From Rhabditoides inermis (Eukaryota > Nematoda > Chromadorea > Rhabditida > Rhabditidae): a DNA stretch of 64,000 bases. The translations under genes were made by a program, and so were the position numbers. This document shows positions 14,085 through 25,290 of this stretch, piece after piece. Location of the stretch: positions 461,001 through 525,000 of the forward strand of contig CAWZYM010000258.1 in NCBI GenBank assembly GCA_963966185.1, read 5' to 3'. Position 1 is the stretch's first letter. Every line of letters starts with the position of its first letter. The notes under the pieces are model-generated. The model searched no databases and was not told where the DNA came from. It was given only the letters and a program-made list of their open reading frames with translations.

Positions 14085-17000
14085 ATGGATAACGAGGACG
14101 ACGACCAGTCCGTCTCAGGATCGGTGGGTGAAGAGTAGAAGGGGGCAGGGTAACAAGTTGATTCAGGTGTATACATCTGTGACAGCCCATTCGTCTGCAT
14201 TGACGGAGACTTTCGCGCAAATATCCACTGAGGAGGTCAAGGAGAAGACGGTCGAAACCGCGGAGGTAAGAAGGGTACAATCCGGGGAGATTAAATTCTT
14301 GGGATTAAGGTTATCGCTTCCGATCCGGATTCCCCGGAGGAGATGGAGCCGGAAGAGGTCCTCCCGGTGACCCGCTCGCAGAAGCGTCATTCGGACGAGC
14401 CGCCCGAGGTGATCCCACCTCCTCCCCTATCGAGAGAGGTGGCTGCTATGACCGCCGGGATGTCGCCGGAGGAACTCGCGGCATGGACGGCCCTGCCTGA
14501 GTCGAGGGAGAAGCCGCATCGGTGGCAGAAGGACCTCTCCTTCCTGCAGTACCTCAAGGAACAACAAGATTTGTGAGTTACCGGTTTTGTTCTGATAAAC
14601 TGCTGTTTAGCTCTCACTTCTGTGAGGATCTGGTGACTATGGAGTTGCCACCGTGTCTGCTGGCGGACCACGCTCTGAAGCTCCACAGCAGGCGCTTCAT
14701 GTCCAACAGGTGAGGAAATCTAATCTCCATCATCTAGTTTTCATTTTAGCTTCATGCCGATTCGTCCGCGAAACAAGGAGAAGTCCGTGCCTTTCTATTA
14801 TTGTTCCCGTATCGACGTTGCCCTCCGGATTCGGACCGAGACGGAGACAATGAGGAACAACATGATTCGCAACGGCAGTACGCCGGCCCCTCCTCTCCCG
14901 ATGATGAACAAGGCGAATTCTGCGAATACGGATCCGATGGCCGCCCCAGTCACCATCAAGAATTGTTTCAATGCGGACCGCCGTGGAGGCGTCCTCGCCC
15001 AGATCGTTATGGAGAGGAACCACCGTTTGTTTGTGGAATTCCTCGACTACTCGGTGGCGTTTGAGCGACCGGATTTGAGGTAGGTATTCGATAATTTTAA
15101 TTATTTATCTTCTCTTCAGGTACGCTGAACTCGACCAAGTGGCGCAGCACCGCACCACCGGCATGTACAGGAACAACAACACCAAGATGGCTGTACCGGG
15201 CGCCCTGCTGTGGGTATTTGACCTCGCTCCCCAAGTCGCCGCCTATGAAGATCCCCAGAAGGCATACAGGGACGCCTGCAACCTCGCTGACCCGAAGACC
15301 ATCAACCCCTGTTGGCGGATCAGGACGTTTTCGTGGATCCCGGTGGTTCTGTCGGACCCGACGTTCGCCTTGTCTCGCCATGTTAACAAGCACAACAAGA
15401 ACTTCGTCAAGGGTAAGGAGGACAAGAGGAAGAACCTGCCTACAAAGGTGGGCATTGACTCTTGGTAATCATGCATGGATGTTTCAGGTGACGTTGAGTG
15501 TCGGCTCGTCCGAACTCTCGGTGGCTGCCACTGGTGGACGAACCGAGAACTTCCACAAGAGCAACGCGGAGCGCGAGTTCGAACGCGATCAATGGCTGAA
15601 GGTCGTCTTCCGCAAGCCGCTGATGAACAACAGAATAATCCCTGGTGAAGTGGCTGTCAGGTCAGTACATGTGCGTATCATTGTCTAGGAGTTAGTTTCA
15701 GGAGTGGCCGCATTGCCTTGCGAGACATCTTCTCCGCGGAGACGCCAGGGCACACGTTCACCGAGACTTATGCGTGGCACATCGACCAGCTGAACGCCGA
15801 CGAGCTCCACTGGATCGCCGATCGTAAGACGATGTTTACTCGGTATCACGAGGTCTCTTCAGCAAGGAGGATGGACGAGGTGAGTAGGACGGGATGTTAC
15901 AGTAACAAACGTTCATTCAGATGTTGGGGGCTGGTGTCGCGAGCGCTCGCTTCGAGGAGTCTGAGAAGGAGGATGCCACTATCAAGCCGTGTGTCATCCG
16001 CTGGATGGAGTCAACATCCCCCAAGCTGTTCGCGGAAATAAGCTTCAAGGGAGTCAACAACGCCGTCGGCTGGGAAAAAGGAAGGAGCGTGATCATCTAC
16101 CCTCCCAAGAGCCGCAACACCAAGCCGCTGGTCTGCACCATTCTGGCGTCTACATACACCTCCCTGAGTAGGAATATGATCACCCAAGTCGTGTCGGAGG
16201 TCTGGGACACGGGAGCTCTCAAGGACATTCTCCAATTCGGAGTCAATCTCAACGAGGGACCTCGCAAGGACGAAGAAGGACGACTGATGGCCGAGCTGTC
16301 CGGAGCTCTTCTCAAGATGCCGCTCCATGCGTGCCCCACTCGAAGGCTCATCCACGACGACGCCTTCATGAAGACCGTGATGGAGAACGACTACTCCCGC
16401 GAGAAGTCCAACAGCATCTACGGTAATCTCCGCTCCCAGGAGACGGAAGTTCATGTGATGGACGTGAAAACAGCCACCGGTGAGTAGGGTATCAAGGTAG
16501 AATAAAATTTTCTGTTCAGGTCTGCCGACGGACAAGTTCGATGTCCAACTTCGTGGCAGGGCCCCGATCGAGCTGCACGACCACCAGTGCGCTGCCATCA
16601 GCGCTATCATCTCGGACGAGCCGATGTTTGTGATTCAAGCCCCCTTTGGATCAGGAAAAACACAGTTGACTGTGAGGGCTTTGTTGGAATATCTACGAGC
16701 TCACCCTGATGCTTCCGTAGTGGTGACGGCGCAGACCAACGCCGCTGTCGTGCAGGTAAGTAGGACGAGGGGATGTCTAAGATCTCTTATTTCAGCTGGT
16801 GCGCATGTTCCTGCGGCTCGAAGGATACGAGGAGGTGCGCGCTCTGCGCTTCATTCCCGACCGCCTGGTCGATGAGGTGGACGAGACCCCCCTCGATCTA
16901 TCGGAGTGCCTGATGAGGTTCATGACAAGCAACCCGCCGCTCAACTCTGAGGAGAAGCTGCAGGTGCAGAAGTACATCGATGGTGGGTCCAGTTAGGGAA

Positions 17001-18214
17001 TCCGTCTAGTTTCTTTTTAGGGCGTCGGTACGTGCTCGAAGGACGGCGCCATCCGGACGCACTCCAGGAGATGACGAAGGATGAGGCCAAGGCCTATCTG
17101 ACGGGAGAGAAGAAGGCGGGTCAGCATGCCAAGGCCGCCATCAACCTATTCCTGAAGCACTTCGCGCCGCAGATCATCTTTGTAACCAACAGCACTGCCA
17201 TCAACGCCTTCTCGGACGGGGGAGTGCTCAACCCCATTCAACCTGCCGTCAAGTGCGTCCTATTCGATGAGGCCGGACAGACCCCCGAGGCCGGCTTCAT
17301 AGCCATGATGACTGTGTTCCCGACTGCCGTGTACAGGATGGTGGGAGACGACACCCAGCTGGGTCCCTTCTGCCCCGGCCAACGCAACACGGAGACTGCC
17401 ATCGCCGCAAACCTCAGTGCTATGCGAGTGATGCTGAGGAGCGCGTCGATCCCCGTCGTCACGCTGAGAGTGTCGTATCGTTCTCATCCGGGACTCACCG
17501 CCCTCGCCGGACGCCTGTTCTATGGAGATCGCCTCGAAGCCGGAACCCCCGCGGATCAACGGAGCCGGCTCACCAAGCTGCTCAACACCAACGACAACGG
17601 AAAAGACAGGATCCCGCTCGTGTGGATCAGCAACAGTTCGCCGGACAAGCCCAAGGGAGAAGGAAGTCATTCCATCATCAACCACGGAGAGGCGGAGGCG
17701 GCATGTGATCTTGTCGAAGATCTCGCGCACCATGGTAAGTGTGCTGGAAAGTATGGGTCTAATTCTACTTTCAGGCATCCGCAACAACGATATTATGATT
17801 ATTGCCCTCTACTGAGCCCAGGCCCAGTGCGTGGAGGAGATGCTCGAAGGACGGAACCTGTGCGCCAGGGTCGACACGGTGGACAGCGCCCAAGGTAGCG
17901 AGGCTGACGTTGTCATCCTCCTCACGAGCGCGTCGTACAAGCTGGGTGGTGGCAACATGGCAGCCCCCGGACACGTCCGCTTCTTGGACGAGCTAGAGGT
18001 AAGTTACCTGGCGGGCCAGATAACCTCCGAGATATTTTAGCGTACATGCGTCGCTATGACCCGTGGCCGCCACGGACTCATCGTCATAGGAGATCCCATC
18101 ATGCTCCAGCTCGGAGGCAAGTGGCAGGACATCATCAACGAGGCCCAGAAGCATGGCCACTGCTTCACCACTGGAGGCAACGGACACAGGATGATCTTCC
18201 CGGAGGGATGGTGA
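14085..18214 (+). CDS. UPF1/DNA2-like SF1 helicase inside the LTR element, 14 exons, one in-frame TGA
   Basis: Exons: 14085-14123, 14167-14265, 14310-14572, 14611-14709, 14750-15079, 15120-15447, 15488-15660, 15702-15879, 15921-16479, 16520-16755, 16796-16982, 17021-17734, 17775-17998, 18041-18214. All 13 introns are short GT-AG with consistent phases, giving 1200 codons. The N-terminal 700 residues (acidic start MDNEDDDQSVSGS) are of unknown fold. The helicase core shows Walker A APFGSGKT (about 733), motif II FDEAGQ (about 913), GDDTQLGP, VSYRSHPGL, a Q-rich motif V SAQGSEADVVIL and motif VI VAMTRGRHGL. A TGA at 17813-17815 interrupts exon 13 at codon 1082, just before motifs V and VI. This copy is therefore probably inactive unless the stop is read through. 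Helicase activity on RNA or DNA is inferred from family only. Confidence 0.85.
17813..17815 (+). other. In-frame stop within the helicase core
   Basis: TGA falls in frame in exon 13, two codons before AQCVEEM, where SF1 helicases have their motif IV region. It is the only lesion seen in the 14-exon model. No alternative splice site nearby removes it. Confidence 0.7.
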
Positions 18215-18888
18215 GAAGGACTGGTACGGTAGTGTTATTCAGTGTTAGGCTTGTATGGTAGCTAATTTGTTTCTAGCTTTACCTACTTTCTCTTAGATTT
18301 GAGTTTGTATTGACGCCCAGTGGCCATTGTTTGTTTCCTATGTAACTTCGTTTTATGACGTTTGCCGTGTACACGAGTCGGCCCGGTCTCATATACGAGT
18401 ACCTCACTTGCAGTTCCAGCAACTTGCCTTTGTTCTCGCACGTGCCTTAATAAATATTGTATACGTTTCTAGCAACCAAGTGTAGCATTTGGGACGAGTT
18501 CTAGTAGATCTATAGGTTTAGGAGTAGTTTGGGGTGTGATTCTGCGTGGGAGGCTTGTCATCGCCGCACCCAAGCCACGCAAATCTTTACCTGGTTATTG
18601 ATCTGATTAGTTGGCTCGTTTCCACTGCTATTGCTCGGTTTCTACTGTGTGCTATCCGACGGACGCTCTGCACTTCGGCCGTGTCGATTCGAGGAAGGGA
18701 CTCGACATCTACCGGACGCGTGAAGTATGGTCTGTCCCTTTACAGTTAATTTACTTTGTGTAGAAGTCAGTTACTCTAGTTGGTCGTAAGACACTTGTAG
18801 ATTTGTAATCATTTCAGAACTTAGTCGTGGTCGTTTTCTTTATGTAGGTGGCATCGTGCGGTGTCGATGCATTTTGTTTGGGGGGAGG
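18215..18888 (+). other. 3' untranslated part of the LTR element with motif copy 5 and polypurine tract
   Basis: No credible coding frame. It contains AATAAA-like sites (about 18450), a diverged motif copy (GGCTTGTCATCGCCGCACC, 18552-18570) enclosed by GCGTGG/CCACGC and also by GGCTTG/CAAGCC, and the GGGGGGAGG tract that abuts the 3' LTR. Confidence 0.6.
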
Positions 18889-19428
18889 TGTCAGCGAGGC
18901 GACACGCTATCTCGCTGATGCACTCTCTCTCACTTCGTTCACTCGAGTGCTAATCTCTCTCTTCCAGTGCCGGCAGCACGAGGGGCGGGAACGGCCGGCC
19001 GGACTCACCGCCGACCTCCCACTGATCTACCGCCGTCGCTGATTGGTCGATAGAAGACACGAGAACGCGCCTGCCGACTACATAAGGGGACGGCGCGACT
19101 GTTCGAGGCTTTAGTATGAGCGCGGCCGATCAAGCCCTCTGAGAGCACGGTCTCAAGACCACTGGCTTGTTATCGCCGCCCAATGTCAAACTATCCCCTT
19201 CCCCCTTACCGCGTGGTGTCATAAATACTTTGTGTACACTCGTGTCCGTGGTACTGTACTCATTCGCGGGACCGTAGATCTTTGGTATCGATTCCGGCCT
19301 CGCTCTGCTCGCTCGTCTCTTCCACAATCGAGCCTCTGGGTCGAGTAGTGTTCTAGTTCGTCTAGGCCTCTCAACTGATGGAGGAGTGTCCTTGGGCAAG
19401 ACGTGATATACATCTTCGGATGCTGTCA
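18889..19428 (+). repeat. 3' LTR (540 bp)
   Basis: TGTCAGCG...GCTGTCA. Intact reference for the interrupted 5' LTR. Contains reversed CCAAT, TATA-like TACATAAGGG (19078-19087) and motif copy 6 at 19164-19181. Confidence 0.92.
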
Positions 19429-20268
19429 TGCTTACGTGCTGAGAGGGTGCGAAGCTCATTTGAAAACGGGAGTGACGGACACGTATTCGCAAATCTTGAT
19501 TTCTCAGCATGTGTGTTATACACAAAAAATCTTTGCTTTTTGAAACCCCCATTGTAGACCTCGATTAGTGAGATTATCGACTGTATTTGTCGAAAAAAGC
19601 CGCTTCTTCGCGGTGCTTTCATAGCTTTCAGATTTTTAACTTTTCCCAGGAACTGCCACTATAACAATTCTTTCTCATTCACTTTCTGATAAAAGTGTTT
19701 TTTTTTCTAATGTTCTATGAACTTACTACTAAAGTGAACACATCGTGCAACTAACAAATACTATGGAAAGGGCAAACGCGTGGCGCTTTTGCTACTCTGC
19801 GCTTCACGGCCGCCGACAGCGTGATGGTTGTACAAAAAACAGTCGACACCGTCTTTCACCAGCAAACTCTCTGGTTCCAAGCGCGCAGATCAACTGCTAG
19901 TACACGCAACGTCACACTCCACCCGATATTCATACACAAAATATACAATCACTAGTCTAGTTTCCGACGCTGTTTGCAGAAAAAAAACGTGAAAACAACG
20001 CTTGTGCGCTGGCCTCTTCACAAAACGAACAATGTGTCACGGAGTGTTCGTTGAAAACCGAAATTATCACATATCTTATCGGTCAAGGTATTCTGTCATG
20101 TTTATGACATGGTCGAAACATCAACAAAGCACGAATCCCTTATTGGTTAGCACGCCAGGGGCAGATCTTTTTTCGAACACACCGGAGCAAGTTTGCCCGG
20201 TGACCTGTTCCGAAGACAGCGGAGAACAGAGCGTTGAACGCGGCGCGGTACTCGACGCTGAAGCAAGC
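19429..20268. other. Right flank of the LTR element
   Basis: No gene assigned. About 33 bases near 19490-19522 on the minus strand nearly repeat plus-strand bases at 7580-7612 in the left flank (ACACACATGCTGAGAAATC core). This is an inverted duplication spanning the element. Confidence 0.4.
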
Positions 20269-21438
20269 TCAGTTCGGAAACATGGAACCAACACACTTTG
20301 TCGCGTAGTAAATGACTGGATTGAGACCGATGGATGTGTTGATGACGACAGCGACGCCACACTGCACGAACATCTGCGTCGTACTCGACACCTGGCCAAT
20401 ATGTGCGACTTTGATCAGGTGCAAGATTCACCTGCATGAGAGCGGCTGCCGTGAGAATGACCATGCCAATGAACCAGCCACCAATCGTCACCGCCATTGT
20501 CCAGTATGTAGAGAGATCTCATGATACGACGCTGATGTTGAGACGAGGCTAGAAAGATACTGTATTCCCGCACACATGCGACACTTCCCACAATTCATTC
20601 GACTGATTCTGCATTGAATCAAAGCATACATCATGATGATGAATGCAAATATGGCGAGCATGATCGCACAGTGAATCGTTTTCCAGGAACCACCATACGA
20701 TTCCAGAACCATACACACTGTGAAACTGAAGAATGAAGATGAGTTGAACTCTTTTAGAGATTTTCAAAAAACGTACACCTTATCTTCGATATTTTCGAAT
20801 ATCACTTTGAGATGCGCAATACTGTACACAAAGAGTGCGAATATGTGCAGCGATAAGTATTTCCATTTCGAATTTGAGAGCGAAGAAGTGTACCTATAAC
20901 CTATTGTACTTGTCTACCGTAAAATAAATTCACTTTGTCGGGCATAGCACGTTGTAAAGACGATCCACTGCAATCGACAAGTGGATGAAAGCACTAGCAT
21001 TCATTCCTTCAAACATTGTTCATGACTTTGAATTTCTAGAACAAATCCCACCTATCGCGGGTAACAACTGAATATACGTGCAGAGACGTTGATTGAGTAG
21101 AATAGGATAGGGATGGTACATCATAGTATAAAAGTATGGTAAAAGGTTGAGTTGTTGGACAAAGTCGGAGAAACATCCCACAGCAACCATTATCAGACAA
21201 GGGGACTGCAGAGATCTGTAGTATGTTTCATTAGGAGAAAAAGTTCAATGTCCAACTTTGTTTTAATTGTGACAACAACCATGCACAGATTACCGATGTA
21301 GGATGGGATCGCCACGAATATAACGACACTGACTACTGTAAAGCAATACAACTTTTTTTAACGGAATAGTATGTGAGAAATACCTGTCCGCATGTAAATA
21401 TGATCATATTGAACGCCATAAACGAATGTGTTATTCAT
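20269..21438 (-). CDS. Serpentine chemoreceptor-like GPCR (srsx-like), possibly a pseudogene
   Basis: Minus-strand exons 21438-21384, 21335-21257, 21215-21052, 21006-20934, 20893-20777, 20725 to about 20610, about 20525-20432 and 20391-20269. They start MNNTFVYGVQYDH with an NxT glycosylation site. TM1 is VVIFVAIPSYIGNLCMVVV with the GN pair. TM3 ends IHLSIAVDRLYNVLCP, the class motif in place of DRY. TM5 is AIMLAIFAFIIMMYALIQC, TM6 GGWFIGMVILTAAALMQ, and TM7 INTSIGLNPVIYYATK with the NPxxYY motif. All junctions are in phase except TM5-TM6: the cytoplasmic RRIMRSLYI stretch and TM6 lie in different frames, so either the intron there is misread or a 1-nt frameshift has broken the gene. It would act in a chemosensory neuron membrane. 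Confidence 0.7.
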
Positions 21439-22735
21439 TGTTTGAAAATACCAGTATCTGAAAACAAGCAGATGTTGTTAGCAATGAGTCTGTAAACGTT
21501 CAGCATGCATAATACAAAGTACTATTAGTTGTGCGAACTCCACCTACATACCTACCGTTGTGTGTTTCATTTATATGACAGTGAAAATCAAGTTTATAAA
21601 ACAGCGATAACAAACGGAGTTAATTATCAAGAAGTTACTCACTGACATTTCATTTCTCTCGTAGTTAATTGTTAATCAATTCGTCTAATAAGCGAACTTC
21701 CGCTTGTTCGATTTCCCAAGAGAGCAACGGTTCAAGAAAATTCTACAATCACCGACTAGAGTAAAACAACTCTCTAACTTTTACAAGTGAAGTGTCTCAG
21801 GTTTGTAATTCTAAACTGAACAAAACAATGCTCAATATCTAACTACGAGCCTCCTGAACGAAGTTGTTCATGATCATGTTCGTTATAAGCACGTTTTGAC
21901 ACTAACAAGAAAAAATGCCCGCACAAATGTCAAAAAGTGAATTCGAGAGCGTGAATCACGTTATTGGCTATGATTAGCGATGTAAAAGTTGTTCTAACAG
22001 ATGAGAGTATTTTTACTGTTTTTCAACATTCAATCATTCAAACCGGATTATGTAGACATCAAAGCGCTTTTGCTAGTGTACTGTACTGTGAACGAAACAA
22101 TAACAGATACGCACCACATTTGCATTCACACTTTGGATACTGCTGTACATTGTTATGTCTAATGAGTTTTCAGTGCTTGTTTTGTTTGGTAAGGACGTAA
22201 GACTTTACCACCTATATATGATATATCTATTCATCAACCGTATCTATGGCAATACTATTATATACTGCTAAGTTGCTTTTCTATTGCCCTACATTAGTCC
22301 TTTAATCAGGTCACGGGAGTTTAATCATAAGTTTGCAACAGGAGAAACTCAATGATACTGATTGTAAGATGTAAGTCATGACAATTGCATTATGCGAACT
22401 TTCTGTTTGCACGCTTCTGGAAAAAAAGAGTCATTGAAATGTTGTTGTTTTTTGTTAAGATTCAAGAGCTCACAAAGTAAAGCTGTTACTGTGTCATTGG
22501 TTATCAATGATATCGAGTGTCGATCACTACATAGAGAATACTTAACAATCTGTAAGAAGTAAAACTTTGAGAAAAAACAATTAAAACGTATTTTTGAAAA
22601 AAGTGAAATTTCGCTGTAACTACGCTCAGGCGCGAATCTTCGAATTGCACAAATAAAGAGAGTAGCGGTTCACAGTACATGTGACTGTGTAGTTTGTTTT
22701 GTGAATACATTAGCGTTTAACCGGAACTTACGGCG
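21439..22735. other. AT-rich intergenic sequence
   Basis: I see no gene, RNA gene or clear repeat here; open frames are short and lack protein-like composition. Confidence 0.4.
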
Positions 22736-23075
22736 AATAGGAAATCACACCATCACACCACCACACCACCACACCATCACACCATCATACCACTCACACA
22801 ACCCACACCTCCACTACTGTACACCTCCACACCACCCACACCACATATAGGAAATCACACCACCACACCACCACACCACCACACCACCACACCACTCACA
22901 CAACCCACACCACCACACCACGACACCATCAACATAATCAGTCGTAGAGAATAGTGTGGTTGTGTTAAGTTGTGGTGGTGTGCTTGTGTGATGGTGTGGT
23001 GGTGTGATGGTGTGGTGGTGTGGTGGTGTGGTGGTGTGATGGTGTGAACTCCATATTGCCGGAACTTACACTCCG
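22728..23075. repeat. Fold-back repeat built on CACACCAC/GTGGTGTG units
   Basis: The left arm (22740-22935) is made of CACACCAC-type units; the right arm (22970-23045) is their complement. Outer ends are imperfectly inverted (left near TTACGGCGAATAGG, right complement TTCCGGCAATATGGAG). The right-end sequence, GTGTGAACTCCATATTGCCGGAA, recurs at 55054-55076 next to a smaller tract, so this is probably a dispersed family. Confidence 0.7.
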
Positions 23076-23599
23076 TTACACTTTGTGAAACCGTTATCTC
23101 TCACCGAACATGGAGAAAGGAAAGGGACGGCTTTATTTCGGCGGTTGCATCACATGCACATGTATGTACAGAACATCACCACATCACTTGGAAATAATGT
23201 GAGCGGGAGAGGTCGGATAGAAGGAAATAGCACAAGCTGGACAAGGTGAACATTGTTTATCAGCTTGCTTCCGACATAAACATGTTAGCATGCCGACAGA
23301 GACGACAGGGTGCAGAGAACAAAAAGCGCACCCAAGGTGCAGTGTCGTTACTGTACGTACTGTGATTATGTTAGTCTGTTTCCGCGTCCTCATCAGTCCG
23401 CAGCACTCCACCTAACCATATTTTTTGCGGAAGTCTCGCACACACGCACTAACCTCTCGCGCAACGTGCGAAAACAATGCGTCTTGCTACAGTCACATCA
23501 CGTACAAAAGATATCACAGGTTTTATGGGACGTGTGAAAACACTCGCGTCAATTGTGGGGCACCTCGGAAGGCTCAACATGAACGTAGCTGAAATCAAT

Positions 23600-24175
23600 A
23601 CTGGTAACTTATCGGCGGTCGGCCAGACAGGGGCGAAATGACGAGCTTTTTATGCAAATTGGAGAAATATCGGGGTTTTACTCCAAAAACACGGCAAAAA
23701 TGAGAGAAATTGAAAAATCGAAAACTAGAGTTCTGTGCGGACACTGTCAAAGTATCTTCTCCCTCAAACTGGGTTCTGTAGCATGGATTTGAAGTGAGTT
23801 ATTAAGTTTTCTAGATTTTACCTATTGAACAGCCTCGAAAACGTGGTTATCGAACGATAATAAGAGAACTAAAGCGAAATTCAAAAATCGAAATCTAGAG
23901 TTCTATGGGGGCTGGGGATTCACACCACATATCCGAAAATTGGAAAGATTCATCAATTCCGGAAGGAGTTATTAGCTCTAAAAGGTGAGCAACTCTGCTT
24001 CATCAGAATTGCAAATCACCTTCATTTCCCTAAAATCAGACCGCAAAGCGCGCGACTCGCGCGGTCAAATGTTCTTGCGCGGACCGATAGCGCGGCTAAA
24101 TGCGATGAAATGATGTCTGGAAAATATGCGGCGAGATGGCTGCCATACCGTGAACGGGGGGGACACCCTATACCG
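23600..24175. repeat. Dispersed non-coding repeat
   Basis: Bases 24003-24125 resemble 52950-53095: both carry GCAAATNACC, then GCGCGGACCGATA and AAATGCGATGAAATG in the same order. Inside, 23707-23745 and 23876-23915 are about 85% identical direct repeats around AAAAATCGAAAACTAGAGTTCT. No coding capacity seen. Confidence 0.55.
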
Positions 24176-25290
24176 TGGGCACATCTATTTGCGAAAAAGT
24201 CATTGACCCGCTTAGCAATGAAGAAATTTACTTGTATACGGTATACCAGAGCCTTCGTCTAGGTCCTCACCACGCTGTATTGACTGATAACAAACCGTCC
24301 CAAACACGATTGGAAGAAAACCTATCACTTAACATATCGCCCAAATTGCTTCGAAATCTAGAAACTCGCTTTAAAAAAATCATACAGTAACAATCTTCAA
24401 CGTGAGTTATTTGATTCATACACATTTAAAAAAATCAGTGAACCTCAGAAACTTTCTAGAACACGAAAAAAACATTAAAAAGCAACCGCACCGCAACATA
24501 AACGCCGCAGAATGAAATTTTGTAAAATCTTTTTTTTGCGTTGTGCCTGCACTTTTGAAAAACGAGAAAAAGCGCGAAAACAAGACACTTTTGACTTTTT
24601 CCGGATTTGTGACACTCATCTTTGGAGTTGAAAAATTTGTCGGTTTTCTCTCTTGTCGGTTTTCGCGAGTAAAATGACGTCTTCAGTTTCAAATTTGGAC
24701 CAAATTGAACGAAATCAGTATCGCCACTCCGGCTGAAATTGGCAGCTCAACTTGGGTGATCATGAAAATACCACGCACTTATTACAGTTTCGGTTTTCAC
24801 TCTCTGCGTGCAGTACGGTCTCTAACATTTGTCTGAAACTCTTCCTCTCTTCTATCATGTGTTCTCTAACCCTCACCCAAAGCTCAACTTTGCCTCTAGC
24901 GTGCTACAGGCGGATGAAGGGGGATTGTGAATAGAGAATGTGGTAGTCGTGTGAAACAAACGCTAATGATACAGTATCTCGCACACAACATCCCTGTACT
25001 GTTTACAGTTTTGAACTAACGAAACATAGTAAGTTTATTGGTCACATGCATACCGCGTTTTGAAACAGACACGAAAGACTGATCTGAAACTGAAAGATTG
25101 CATTTTCCAGTGTTAGTTTCTCGTTGTCCAAATCGCCTACACCTCCGATCCATGCCACCAGACAAGCTGCCACTTATCACACACCACACCTATACCTGTT
25201 ATAAGTACCAGCCAACATCCTTTTTATATTTTCATCGAGATGTTCCTTGATAATTCTGTTCTGTGTTATCAGCCTTCGTAGATTGGTTAC
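24176..25290. other. Intergenic, nothing recognisable
   Basis: AT-rich sequence with short frames only (for example 24175-24390). No motif, RNA gene or repeat was identified with confidence. Confidence 0.35.

Larger units (their letters stand above)
8355..19428 (+). mobile_element. LTR retroelement carrying Gag-protease and an SF1 helicase, without recognisable RT or integrase
   Basis: Two 540-bp LTRs (8355-9533 after subtracting a 636-bp nested MITE and its 3-bp duplication, and 18889-19428) begin TGTCAGCG and end GCTGTCA. I see one mismatch between them. The 3' LTR is preceded by a purine tract (GGGGGGAGG, 18880-18888). A candidate primer-binding site, TGGTAGCCAGCGAG, lies 12 nt after the 5' LTR. 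The internal 9.36 kb holds a 805-residue Gag-Pro reading frame and a 14-exon helicase gene on the same strand. No YxDD, DDE or RNase H signature was found, so mobility would depend on another element. No target-site duplication is visible: the left flank is GAAGA and the right flank TGCTT. Confidence 0.85.

Noticed and set aside
18546..18749. Third ORF of the LTR element after the helicase (hydrophobic, envelope-like)
   Set aside because: Starts at a non-ATG codon, only 67 residues, no signal or Cys pattern; it overlaps the conserved motif and looks non-coding.
22740..23050. CRISPR-like array
   Set aside because: Units are contiguous CACACCAC repeats without unique spacers, facing an inverted arm, in a eukaryotic genome.
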